A DNA stretch of 64,000 nucleotides from Burkholderiales bacterium (GTDB taxonomy: Bacteria > Pseudomonadota > Gammaproteobacteria > Burkholderiales > SG8-41): assembly GCA_036262035.1 (NCBI GenBank), contig DATAJS010000028.1, forward strand, positions 62,001 through 126,000, in the 5' to 3' direction. Both the position numbers and the translations under genes were made by a program. Shown piece after piece: positions 7,627-14,880 of this stretch (positions are counted from its first letter, which is position 1; each line of letters opens with the position of its first letter). Under the pieces are notes generated by a model. The model made no database searches. It saw only the letters and a list, made by a program, of their open reading frames with translations, and was not told where the DNA came from.

Positions 7627-8490
7627 ATGGACGGCGTTTTCGATCGCAGCGCGGAAGATCTGGGGAATTCGGTCGGTCTCGAGCATCTCAACCTGACCGT
7701 CCCGGACCAGCAGACCGCGACGCTTTTCTACATCACGGGTCTGGGGCTGACGCGCGATCCGTATCTAGTCACCGGCCTCGAGAACATGTGGGTGAACGTC
7801 GGCCGCAACCAGTTCCACCTGCCGATCGGCAAGCCGCAGGCGATCCGCGGCCACACCGGGCTCATCATGCCCGAGCTCGATTCGCTGCAGCAGCGGCTCG
7901 AAGCCGTGCGCGAGCGCCTGAAGTCGACGAAGTTCGACTTCAGGAAAGCCGACGGCTACGTCGACGTCACCGACCCGTGGGGCGGCAAGATCCGGGTGTA
8001 TGCGCCCGACCGCGCGAAATTCGGTCCGGTCGGCCTCGGCATGGCGTATCTCGCGTTCGACGTGCCGGAAGGCGCGGCGGAGGGCATCGCGCGCTTCTAT
8101 CGGCAGATCATCGGCGCGCCGGCGAAAGTGGAGAAGGGCAGCGCGAAGGTCACGGTCGGCATGAACCAGCATCTGGTGTTCAACGAGACGCGCGAACTGC
8201 CGGAGTACGACGGCCACCACATCCAGCTCTACCTCGTGAACTTCTCCGGGCCGCACCGCCAGCTCGTGGAGCGCGGGCTGGTCACGGAAGAGAGCAACCA
8301 GTACCAGTATCGCTTCAAGGACATCGTGGACCCGGACGGGGGCAAGGTCCTGTACACGCTCGAGCACGAGATCCGCAGCGTGACGCATCCGCTGTACGCG
8401 AGGCCGCTGGTCAATCGCGACCCGGTGCAGACCAATCGCGATTACACGCCGGGTTACGACGCGCGGCAGTGGGCGCTGCGGACCGCGTGA
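7627..8490 (+). CDS. VOC-superfamily protein (glyoxalase/extradiol-dioxygenase fold)
   Basis: 287 aa preceded by GCAAGGAGGG, a strong Shine-Dalgarno. Two VOC modules: the first opens LEHLNLTVPDQQTATLFYITGLGL; the second opens MAYLAFDVPEGAAEGIARFY, with the later EYDGHHIQLYL and DPDGGKVLYTLEHEIRS. His and Glu at these positions could bind a divalent metal. Substrate unknown. Single transcription unit between an aldo/keto reductase and a PanE-like gene. Confidence 0.82.
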   Translation: MDGVFDRSAEDLGNSVGLEHLNLTVPDQQTATLFYITGLGLTRDPYLVTGLENMWVNVGRNQFHLPIGKPQAIRGHTGLIMPELDSLQQRLEAVRERLKSTKFDFRKADGYVDVTDPWGGKIRVYAPDRAKFGPVGLGMAYLAFDVPEGAAEGIARFYRQIIGAPAKVEKGSAKVTVGMNQHLVFNETRELPEYDGHHIQLYLVNFSGPHRQLVERGLVTEESNQYQYRFKDIVDPDGGKVLYTLEHEIRSVTHPLYARPLVNRDPVQTNRDYTPGYDARQWALRTA

Positions 8491-8685
8491 TCAGGAGCGG
8501 GGCTCGGGCTCGGCGGCGCGCAGCGGCGGGGGCGTGAAGCCGTTGCGCTTCGCGTCCTCGACGCAGTCGTAAAGCACCGAAAAAGTGCGCGAAGAGCAGT
8601 TGACGACCGAGCCGGTGCTTTTGTCGACGCAGCGCCACGACCAGCCGCCGGCCTTGGCTTCGCTGAATTCCCAGCTCAAGTCCAT
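8491..8685 (-). CDS. Small conserved-looking hypothetical protein (64 aa)
   Basis: Starts ATG 8685 with GGGGGAAA upstream. The protein MDLSWEFSEAKAGGWSWRC, then SSRTFSVLYDCVEDAKRNGF, has a compact sheet-helix pattern with three Cys and ends in a Pro/Glu-rich tail. No signal peptide. I do not recognise the family. Its stop abuts the stop of the convergent VOC gene. Supported as a real gene by its ribosome-binding site and non-random composition. Confidence 0.6.
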   Translation of the reverse strand: MDLSWEFSEAKAGGWSWRCVDKSTGSVVNCSSRTFSVLYDCVEDAKRNGFTPPPLRAAEPEPRS

Positions 8686-8834
8686 CGCAATTTCCCCCGC
8701 GCGGGCTTTGGTATCGGCGTAAGCGCCGGGTCGGCGCGCATGCCGCCGACTTTTGTCTTTCGACCAGCTTAGCATCCGGCGGCGCGGCTGGAAAAGCGGC
8801 AGAGCGCACACGCGCGGACGACGGAGAGGAACGA

Positions 8835-9863
8835 ATGCAGCGCAAGATCGCGGTGCTCGGCGCGGGCGCCATCGGAAGCAGCATAGGCGCCGATCTCATC
8901 GAGGCCGGCTACGACGTGACGATCGTCGACCAGTGGCCGGCGCAGGTGGAGACGCTGAAAAGCGAAGGCCTGCGCGTCACGATGACCGACCGCGAAGTGC
9001 ACGTGCCGGTGCAGGCCATGCATCTGTGCGATCTCGCCTCGGCGCGTCTCGCGTTCGACATCGTGTTCCTCGCGGTCAAGTCGAACGATCACCGCTGGCT
9101 TGTCGAGTTCGTCAAGCCGTACCTCAAGCCCGACGGCGTGCTCGTGCCGACGCAGAACGGCTACAACGACGACTCGATCGCCGAAGTGCTCGGGCGCAAC
9201 CGGGTGGTCGGCTGCGCGCTGGAGCTGTCGGCGGAGATCTTTACGCCCGGGCGCGTCAAACGGAACACCACGCGCACGACGACGTGGTTCGGCGTCGGGG
9301 AGCTCGACGGTTACTCCACCCCGCGCGTGAAGGAGATCGCGGAGATCCTGAGCAAGGTGGCGCGCGTCGAGATCACCGGCAACATCTACGGCGCGAAATG
9401 GACCAAGCTCATCGCGAACACCATGACCATGGGACCGTTCGGGCTCACCGGCCTCGGCAACAAGGACGCCTCCGCGCTGCCGGGCATGTTCGAGATGTCG
9501 GTCGCGCTCGGGCGCGAGTCCCTCGCGGTGGGCACCGCGATGGGCCTGCGCATGGAGCCGATCTTCGGCCTGCGCGCCGACGAGTTCGCGGGGTCGGGCG
9601 ACGAGATGCTGGTCGTCGCGATGAAGACGCTGCTCGGCCACATCACCAACGGCCGCACCGCGCCCATCCACGATCACATCAAGGGACGCACGAGCGAGAT
9701 GGAATATATCCCCGGGCTGGTGTGCCGCAAGGGCCGCGAGCTCGGCATTCCCACGCCTTACAACGACGCGGTGGTCGCGATCGATCGCCAGATCAACGCG
9801 GGGACGCTGGCGATGGAGCCGGCGAACTTCGAGCGGCTGAAGGCGCTGGTGAAGCAGTGTTGA
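8835..9863 (+). CDS. Ketopantoate reductase (PanE/ApbA) family oxidoreductase
   Basis: 342 aa with GGAGAGGAACGA before ATG. The N-terminal Rossmann motif AVLGAGAIGSSIGADL binds NADP; FLAVKSNDHR and LVPTQNGYND are the family's substrate-side elements, and GAKWTKLIANTMTMG contains the catalytic Lys and the Asn of the C-terminal helical domain. It is longer than E. coli PanE (303 aa), and the solitary location beside catabolic genes suggests a paralogue acting on another 2-oxo acid rather than the pantothenate enzyme. This is inference. Confidence 0.87.
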   Translation: MQRKIAVLGAGAIGSSIGADLIEAGYDVTIVDQWPAQVETLKSEGLRVTMTDREVHVPVQAMHLCDLASARLAFDIVFLAVKSNDHRWLVEFVKPYLKPDGVLVPTQNGYNDDSIAEVLGRNRVVGCALELSAEIFTPGRVKRNTTRTTTWFGVGELDGYSTPRVKEIAEILSKVARVEITGNIYGAKWTKLIANTMTMGPFGLTGLGNKDASALPGMFEMSVALGRESLAVGTAMGLRMEPIFGLRADEFAGSGDEMLVVAMKTLLGHITNGRTAPIHDHIKGRTSEMEYIPGLVCRKGRELGIPTPYNDAVVAIDRQINAGTLAMEPANFERLKALVKQC

Positions 9864-9904
9864 GTGCTTAGTGAAGGGCGATTCAACTCATCACATAACA
9901 CTGA
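9864..9904. repeat. Weak heptad-type inverted repeat between panE-like gene and Bug gene
   Basis: The convergent spacer holds GTTGAGTGCTTAGTGAA on the left and TCACATAACACTGATCAC on the right, imperfect complements built on the same AGTG/CACT core as the clearer repeats at 22412-22500 and 23133-23256. It could act as a bidirectional transcription stop. Confidence 0.45.
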
Positions 9905-10864
9905 TCACTGCGATAGCCTGATGTTCGCCGCTTTGACCACTTTCGCCCACTTGTCGACGTCGCGCCTGAGCACGCTGCCGAAGTAAGCCGGGCCGAGCTC
10001 GGGGAAATCGAGCCCGTCCGCGTCGAAGCGGTCCTTGATCTCTTTCGACCGCATCGCTTCGGACACCACGCCCTGCCAGCGCGCGGCGGCGTCGCGCACC
10101 AATCCTCTCGGACCGACCAGGCCGTACCACGTCAGCGCGTCGTAACCGGGCACGCCGGACTCCGCGATCGTCGGCACGCCGGGCAGCGCGCGGCTGCGTT
10201 TGGCGGTGGTGATAGAAACGACGCGCAGCTTGCCGCTGTTCATCTGCGGCACGACGACCGGCAGGCTGCCGTAGATCATGCTGATCTGTCCGGCGAGCAG
10301 GTCGGTGAGCGCCGGACCGGTGCTCTTGTAAGGCACGTGCGTGGTCTTCACGCCGGCGAGCAGATCGAAGAGCTCGCCCGAAAGATGCGCGGTGCCGCCG
10401 GTGCCCGACGAGCCGTAAGTCACTTTGCCGGGATTCGCCCTGGCGTACGCGATGAGCTCCTTCGTCGTCTTGACCGGCAGCGCGGGGTGCACCGTGATGA
10501 GATAGCCGGTCTCGCCGAGCATGCTGATGAGGGTAAAGTCGCGGACCGGATCGTAGGAGAGGCGGGAAGTCGCGGCGCTGATCGGCAGGCTTGCCGTCAC
10601 CACGCCGAGCGTGTAACCGTCGGGCGCCGCGCGCACCGCCATCTCGGTGCCGATGAGTCCCCCGGCGCCGCCGCGATTGTCGACGACCACCGTCTGCTTG
10701 AGCAGCTCTCCGGCTTTCTGCGCGACGACGCGCGCGACGATGTCGGTGCCGCCGCCCGGCGCGAAGGGAACGATGAGCCGGACGGGCCGGAGCGGATAGG
10801 ACTGGGCGTGCGCGGCGCAGGCGACGAGCGCTGCGGCGAGCGCCGCGGCATAACGGATTGACAT
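9905..10864 (-). CDS. Bug-family periplasmic solute receptor (TTT receptor)
   Basis: 319 aa with a cleavable signal peptide (MSIRYAAALAAALVACAAHAQ). YPLRPVRLIVPFAPGGGTDIVAR and VVDNRGGAGGLIGTEMA, followed by GYTLGVVT, YGSSGTGGTAHLSGELF and HVPYKSTGPALTDLLAGQ, are textbook Bug/TctC features; these receptors bind carboxylates between two lobes. No TctA/TctB permease genes lie nearby, as is common for Bug proteins in Burkholderiales. Start supported by a GGAG 12 bases upstream. Confidence 0.93.
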   Translation of the reverse strand: MSIRYAAALAAALVACAAHAQSYPLRPVRLIVPFAPGGGTDIVARVVAQKAGELLKQTVVVDNRGGAGGLIGTEMAVRAAPDGYTLGVVTASLPISAATSRLSYDPVRDFTLISMLGETGYLITVHPALPVKTTKELIAYARANPGKVTYGSSGTGGTAHLSGELFDLLAGVKTTHVPYKSTGPALTDLLAGQISMIYGSLPVVVPQMNSGKLRVVSITTAKRSRALPGVPTIAESGVPGYDALTWYGLVGPRGLVRDAAARWQGVVSEAMRSKEIKDRFDADGLDFPELGPAYFGSVLRRDVDKWAKVVKAANIRLSQ

Positions 10865-10915
10865 CGGTACGGGCTCCTCTGGCGGAGCCCGGATACTACA
10901 ACGTCTCGATAACGC

Positions 10916-11539
10916 TCACGCGTCGTCGAGGTGGATGCCCCACGCGCTCGTGTATATCGGCTCCCACGCGCGGTCGAAATGGCCCATCGTTCCGCCGGCT
11001 TCGAGAAACGCTTTCAGAGCCTTGATGCGCGTCGAGCGCTCGATCGCGTTGCGTGCGCTCACACGGGCGTCGGCAGCGATCGCGCGCAACTCGGCAGCGC
11101 GCCTGATCAGCTCCTCCTGGACGAGGCGTTCCTCCTCGGTCACGGCCCTGAGGTTGTCGAGCATCGCCTTCACCAGCAGGTGCTTGATCTGGCTGCGCAG
11201 CGCGCCGGGGTCGACGGGCTTCACGAGATACGCGTCCGCGCCGGCGTTGGTCGCGCGGCGGCGGTCTTCCTCGCGCGCGGCCGTCGACAGATAGACGATG
11301 GGCACGTGGCGATCGGCGCGGCGCACGTGGCGGCAGAACTGCACGCCGTCCCAGTCCGCCAGCCACTGATCGACGATGTGCAGATCGAAGACGCGGGCAT
11401 TGAGGTTGCGCATCGCCTCGAATCCGTTTTCGGCGAACGTGAGCTCATGCCCCGCCAGCACCGAGCCTAGCGCCTCACGTTCGTCCGCATCTCCGATCAC
11501 GCAGAGCAGTCGCGCGCGCTGCTCGACAGGGTTGTTCAT
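10916..11539 (-). CDS. Response regulator with C-terminal helical extension
   Basis: 207 aa. Residues about 10-125 are a CheY-like receiver: acidic pair in IGDADE (17, 19), phospho-acceptor Asp57 in DLHIVDQWL, Ser85/Thr86 in VYLSTAA and Lys107 in YLVKPVD. Residues 126-207 are a charged helical region (NLRAVTEEERLVQEELIRRA) without a DNA-binding motif, so the output is probably protein-protein contact. No histidine kinase is adjacent. Confidence 0.82.
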   Translation of the reverse strand: MNNPVEQRARLLCVIGDADEREALGSVLAGHELTFAENGFEAMRNLNARVFDLHIVDQWLADWDGVQFCRHVRRADRHVPIVYLSTAAREEDRRRATNAGADAYLVKPVDPGALRSQIKHLLVKAMLDNLRAVTEEERLVQEELIRRAAELRAIAADARVSARNAIERSTRIKALKAFLEAGGTMGHFDRAWEPIYTSAWGIHLDDA

Positions 11540-11652
11540 GTCGTCGTCCTCCCGCTGTAACCCTCAATCCTGTCGCATCCGAACGGTGCGCGTCTGTACG
11601 GGAACGTACTGTCGGTCCTTGTTATGATCGCCCCCTCTTCAGGAGGAGCTCG

Positions 11653-12483
11653 ATGCTGATCGTCGATTCACAAGTGCATATCTGGGGCGCCGACACGCCG
11701 GAGCGCCCGTGGCCCAAGCGCGCGGAGGCCCAGCGGCCGGTGCCGCTCGACAAGGACGACCTCTTGCGCGAGATGAACGAAGCGGGCGTCGATCGCGTCG
11801 TCATCGTGCCGCCGTCATGGGAGGGGGACCGCAACGATCTCGCCATCGAGGCCGCGACCGCGCATCCGGACCGCTTCGCGACGATGGGTCGGCTCGATCC
11901 GCAGGACCCGCGATCGCGCGGGCAGATCGCGACGTGGCGCAAGCAGCCGGGCATGCTGGGGCTGCGTTTCACGTTCCACATTCCCCAGCTGGCCAGCCTC
12001 ATCACCGAAGGCCACATGGACTGGGTGTGGGGCGAGGCCGAAAAAGCCGGCGTGCCCCTCTACGTCCTCGTCCCGCATGCGCTGGTGCATCTCATCGACG
12101 ACGTCGCGCAACGCTATCCCGGGCTGAAGCTGGTCATGGACCATCTCTCGCTGAACAGCAAGCAGCGCGACGCCGAAGCGTTCGGCGAGTTTGACAAGCT
12201 GCTCGCGATCGCCCGGCGTCCGAACGTCGCGGCCAAGGCGAGCGCCCTGCCGTGCTACTCGACCGACCGCTATCCGTACAAATCGCTGCACCGCTACATT
12301 CGCCAGGCGTACGACGCGTTCGGGCCGCAGCGGCTCTTCTGGGGCACCGATCTTTCGCGCTCGCCGATTCCTTACCGCCAGCACGTGACGATGTGGACCG
12401 AAGAGATTCCGTGGCTCACGGCCCAGGACAAGGAATGGATCATGGGCCGCGGCGTCTGCGAGTGGTTGGGCTGGAAGTACTGA
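11653..12483 (+). CDS. Amidohydrolase-2 family TIM-barrel protein
   Basis: 276 aa after CAGGAGGAGCTCG, a strong ribosome-binding site. The N-terminal strand reads IVDSQVHIWG; the first His of the usual HxH pair is Gln here, as in a recognised branch of the family. KLVMDHLSLN and RLFWGTDLSRSP supply the later His and Asp. Relatives include lactonases and decarboxylases acting on ring-cleavage products. The substrate is unknown; the surrounding genes suggest carboxylate catabolism. Confidence 0.83.
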   Translation: MLIVDSQVHIWGADTPERPWPKRAEAQRPVPLDKDDLLREMNEAGVDRVVIVPPSWEGDRNDLAIEAATAHPDRFATMGRLDPQDPRSRGQIATWRKQPGMLGLRFTFHIPQLASLITEGHMDWVWGEAEKAGVPLYVLVPHALVHLIDDVAQRYPGLKLVMDHLSLNSKQRDAEAFGEFDKLLAIARRPNVAAKASALPCYSTDRYPYKSLHRYIRQAYDAFGPQRLFWGTDLSRSPIPYRQHVTMWTEEIPWLTAQDKEWIMGRGVCEWLGWKY

Positions 12484-12486
12484 GCG

Positions 12487-12825
12487 CTACTTCTTCTTCG
12501 CCCGTCGACGGGCCGGCGCCTTGCGTGCGCCGGCTTTTTTCTTCGCCGCCTTCTTCTTCGCGGCTTTTTTCTTCGCTTTCTTCTTCGTGGCCAGCCGGAT
12601 CGTCGTCTTCGCCGAAGCCACGCCTTTCGGCGCTTCCCACACTTCGGTCAGCGGCTCATCCGGGACGCTCTTCCTGATGAAGCTGCGCCATTCGGAATCG
12701 AGCGTTTGCAGACCGGCGGGCGGCGCCGCGGCGCGCGGGGTCTTGACCTTTGCGGCCCGTCTGCGCTTCGGTGCGGCTTTCTTCTTCGCTTTGCGGGCGG
12801 GCTTGCTCTTCTTCTTCGCTGCCAT
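12487..12825 (-). CDS. Histone-H1-like Lys/Ala-rich basic protein
   Basis: 112 aa. Two tails rich in Lys, Ala and Arg (residues 1-32, and about 80-112 with repeated AKKKAAKKK) surround a short non-repetitive core, LQTLDSEWRSFIRKSV then DEPLTEVWEAP. The tails resemble bacterial H1-like DNA-binding proteins (AlgP, BpH1, HctA type) and could compact DNA or bind RNA. The core is not one I recognise. The gene is convergent with the amidohydrolase gene and its stop lies 3 bases from that gene's end. Composition is biased by tandem GCC-AAG-type codons. Confidence 0.75.
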   Translation of the reverse strand: MAAKKKSKPARKAKKKAAPKRRRAAKVKTPRAAAPPAGLQTLDSEWRSFIRKSVPDEPLTEVWEAPKGVASAKTTIRLATKKKAKKKAAKKKAAKKKAGARKAPARRRAKKK

Positions 12826-12842
12826 GGGGCTCCTTCAGTGCA

Positions 12843-13682
12843 TCATGCCAGCTCCGCAAGGTCGGCTTCGAGCAGGCGAAGCGACGCCGCGGCGGCGTTG
12901 TCCTCGAGGTGCTTGGTCGACGACGTGCCCGGTATCGGCAGCATCACCGGAGAGCGCGCGAGCAGCCATGCAAGCGCCACCTGCGACGGCGTCGCGCCGA
13001 GCCTCGCCGCGATGCGCTTCACCTTTTCCGACTTGAGCGCGCGCCCGGCGCCGAGCGGATACCAGGGTATGAACGCGATCCCCGCCTGCTCGCAGGCGAG
13101 CAGCACGTCTTCGTGCGCGCGGTTCTCGAGGTTGTACTCGTTCTGCACCGAGACGATCCTGGCGATGCGCTGGGCTTCCTCGAGCTGTTTCACCGTCACG
13201 TTCGATACGCCGAGGTGACGGATCTTGCCCGCGCGCTGGAGGTCGGCGAGCGTGCTCAGGGACTCGGCGAAGGGCACGTAAGGATCGGGCGCGTGGAGCT
13301 GGTACAGGTCGATGCGGTCGAGCTTGAGCCGGCGCAGGCTGCCGTCGACCGCCTGCCGCAGGTGCTCGGGCACCCCGCATTCGGTCCACTGCCTGGGGCT
13401 GGGCCGCACGAGCCCGCCCTTGGTCGCGATGACGAGGCCCGCGGGATACGGGTGCAGCGCTTCGGCGATCAGGTTCTCGGAGACGTACGGCCCGTAGCTG
13501 TCGGCGGTGTCGATGAAGTCGTGACCCAGCTCGAAGGCGCGCCGGAGCAGCCGGCGCGCTTCGCCCTTGTCGGGCGGATCGCCCCAGATGTCGGCGCCGG
13601 TCACGCGCATCGCCCCGAAGCCGAGGCGATTCACCGTGAAGTCGCCGACCTTGAGCGTGCCCGCCTGCGCCGCCGGTTTCAT
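12843..13682 (-). CDS. Aldo/keto reductase
   Basis: 279 aa. NRLGFGAMRVTGADIWG then GHDFIDTADSYGPYVSENL gives the catalytic Asp and Tyr, IATKGG the Lys and LYQLHAPDP the His. C-terminal LPIPGTSSTKHLEDN is the NADPH loop. This is the bacterial branch close to YdbC/IolS-like reductases. It begins 4 bases after the end of the Bug receptor gene upstream, so the receptor and reductase are probably cotranscribed. Confidence 0.92.
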   Translation of the reverse strand: MKPAAQAGTLKVGDFTVNRLGFGAMRVTGADIWGDPPDKGEARRLLRRAFELGHDFIDTADSYGPYVSENLIAEALHPYPAGLVIATKGGLVRPSPRQWTECGVPEHLRQAVDGSLRRLKLDRIDLYQLHAPDPYVPFAESLSTLADLQRAGKIRHLGVSNVTVKQLEEAQRIARIVSVQNEYNLENRAHEDVLLACEQAGIAFIPWYPLGAGRALKSEKVKRIAARLGATPSQVALAWLLARSPVMLPIPGTSSTKHLEDNAAAASLRLLEADLAELA

Positions 13683-13686
13683 GGCC

Positions 13687-14664
13687 TTATTGCGGTTGGA
13701 GCCCCGCCGCCTGGGCCGCCTTGCGGTAGCGCGCGATTTCCTTGGGCAGGAGATCCGCGAGCTGTGCGACGGTCATCGGCGCGGCTTCGGCGCCCTCCCG
13801 ATCGAGAAACTCTTTCATCTGCGGGCTCACCAGCACCTTGTTCACTCCGGCGTTGAGCTGGTTGACGATCTCCTGCGGCGTGCCGCGCGGCGCGAAGAGA
13901 CCCCACCAGTTCTCGTACTGAAAGCCCGGCACGCCCGACTCCGCGATCGCCGGCAGTCCCGGCACCAGCGACGTGGGCTTCAGGCTTGAGACGCCGAGCG
14001 CGCGCGCCTTGCCCGCTTTCACCTGCGACATGACGGCGGGCGAGCTGGCGATGATCGCTTCGACTTCGCCCGACACCAGCGCGATGACGCCGGGGGCGAT
14101 CCCTTTGTAAGGCACATGGGTCATTTTGATGCCCGCCGCCTGCGCGAGCAATTCCATGGCGATGTGGTTGTTGCCGCCGGTTCCCGACGACGAATAGGTG
14201 AGATTGCGCTTCTTCGCGAGCGCGATGAACTCCTTGACGTTCTTTGCCGGCACCGAGGGGTGGACCGCCAGCACGATCGGCGCGCGCGCGATCATCGCCA
14301 CCGGCACGAACGCGTGCGCCGGGTCGAACGGCAGCGTCTTGCGGATCGCGACGGTGCCGGGATACGACGAGGTGGTGCTGAGCAGGGTATAACCGTCGGG
14401 GGCTGCCTTGGAGACCACTTCGGCGCCGATCATGCCGCTCGCGCCCGGGCGGTTGTCGACGACGATGTTGCGCCCCCACGCCTCGCCGAGCAGCTTGGCC
14501 GTCGCGCGGGCGAGCGCGTCGGAGGAGCCGCCGGCGCTGTAGGGCAGGATGATCGTGATGTTCTTGGCGGGATAGCCTTGCGCCGCCGCAGGGGCGGCTG
14601 CGAGCACGCACGCGGCCGCGCCGGCGGCGAGGGCGGAGGTGCGGATGAAACGGTTGAGCGTCAT
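13687..14664 (-). CDS. Bug-family periplasmic solute receptor (TTT receptor)
   Basis: 325 aa. Signal peptide through about residue 28 (SALAAGAAACVLAAAPAAAQ), then YPAKNITIILPYSAGGSSDALAR, VVDNRPGASGMIGAEVV, YSSSGTGGNNHIAMELL and HVPYKGIAPGVIALVSGE, all standard Bug elements. Preceded by GAGGAACTC. Upstream neighbour of the aldo/keto reductase, with no TctAB permease nearby. Confidence 0.93.
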   Translation of the reverse strand: MTLNRFIRTSALAAGAAACVLAAAPAAAQGYPAKNITIILPYSAGGSSDALARATAKLLGEAWGRNIVVDNRPGASGMIGAEVVSKAAPDGYTLLSTTSSYPGTVAIRKTLPFDPAHAFVPVAMIARAPIVLAVHPSVPAKNVKEFIALAKKRNLTYSSSGTGGNNHIAMELLAQAAGIKMTHVPYKGIAPGVIALVSGEVEAIIASSPAVMSQVKAGKARALGVSSLKPTSLVPGLPAIAESGVPGFQYENWWGLFAPRGTPQEIVNQLNAGVNKVLVSPQMKEFLDREGAEAAPMTVAQLADLLPKEIARYRKAAQAAGLQPQ

Positions 14665-14880
14665 GAGTTCCTCGTATGCAACGGCCGCTGGGGCGGCCTC
14701 TTTTGTTCGGGTGCAGCTGAGAGCGCCGACCCGGTTTGCGGGCCGGCATACACCCCCCGCGGCTGCGGGAACATCGCTTGTACGATCTGGAAGCGCGGGA
14801 TGTCAACGGGGCGCGGAGCCGCGCGCGTTTTTTGCATTCGGCCACAATAACTCACCGTCGCAGGCTATCCAGGTCCCGTC

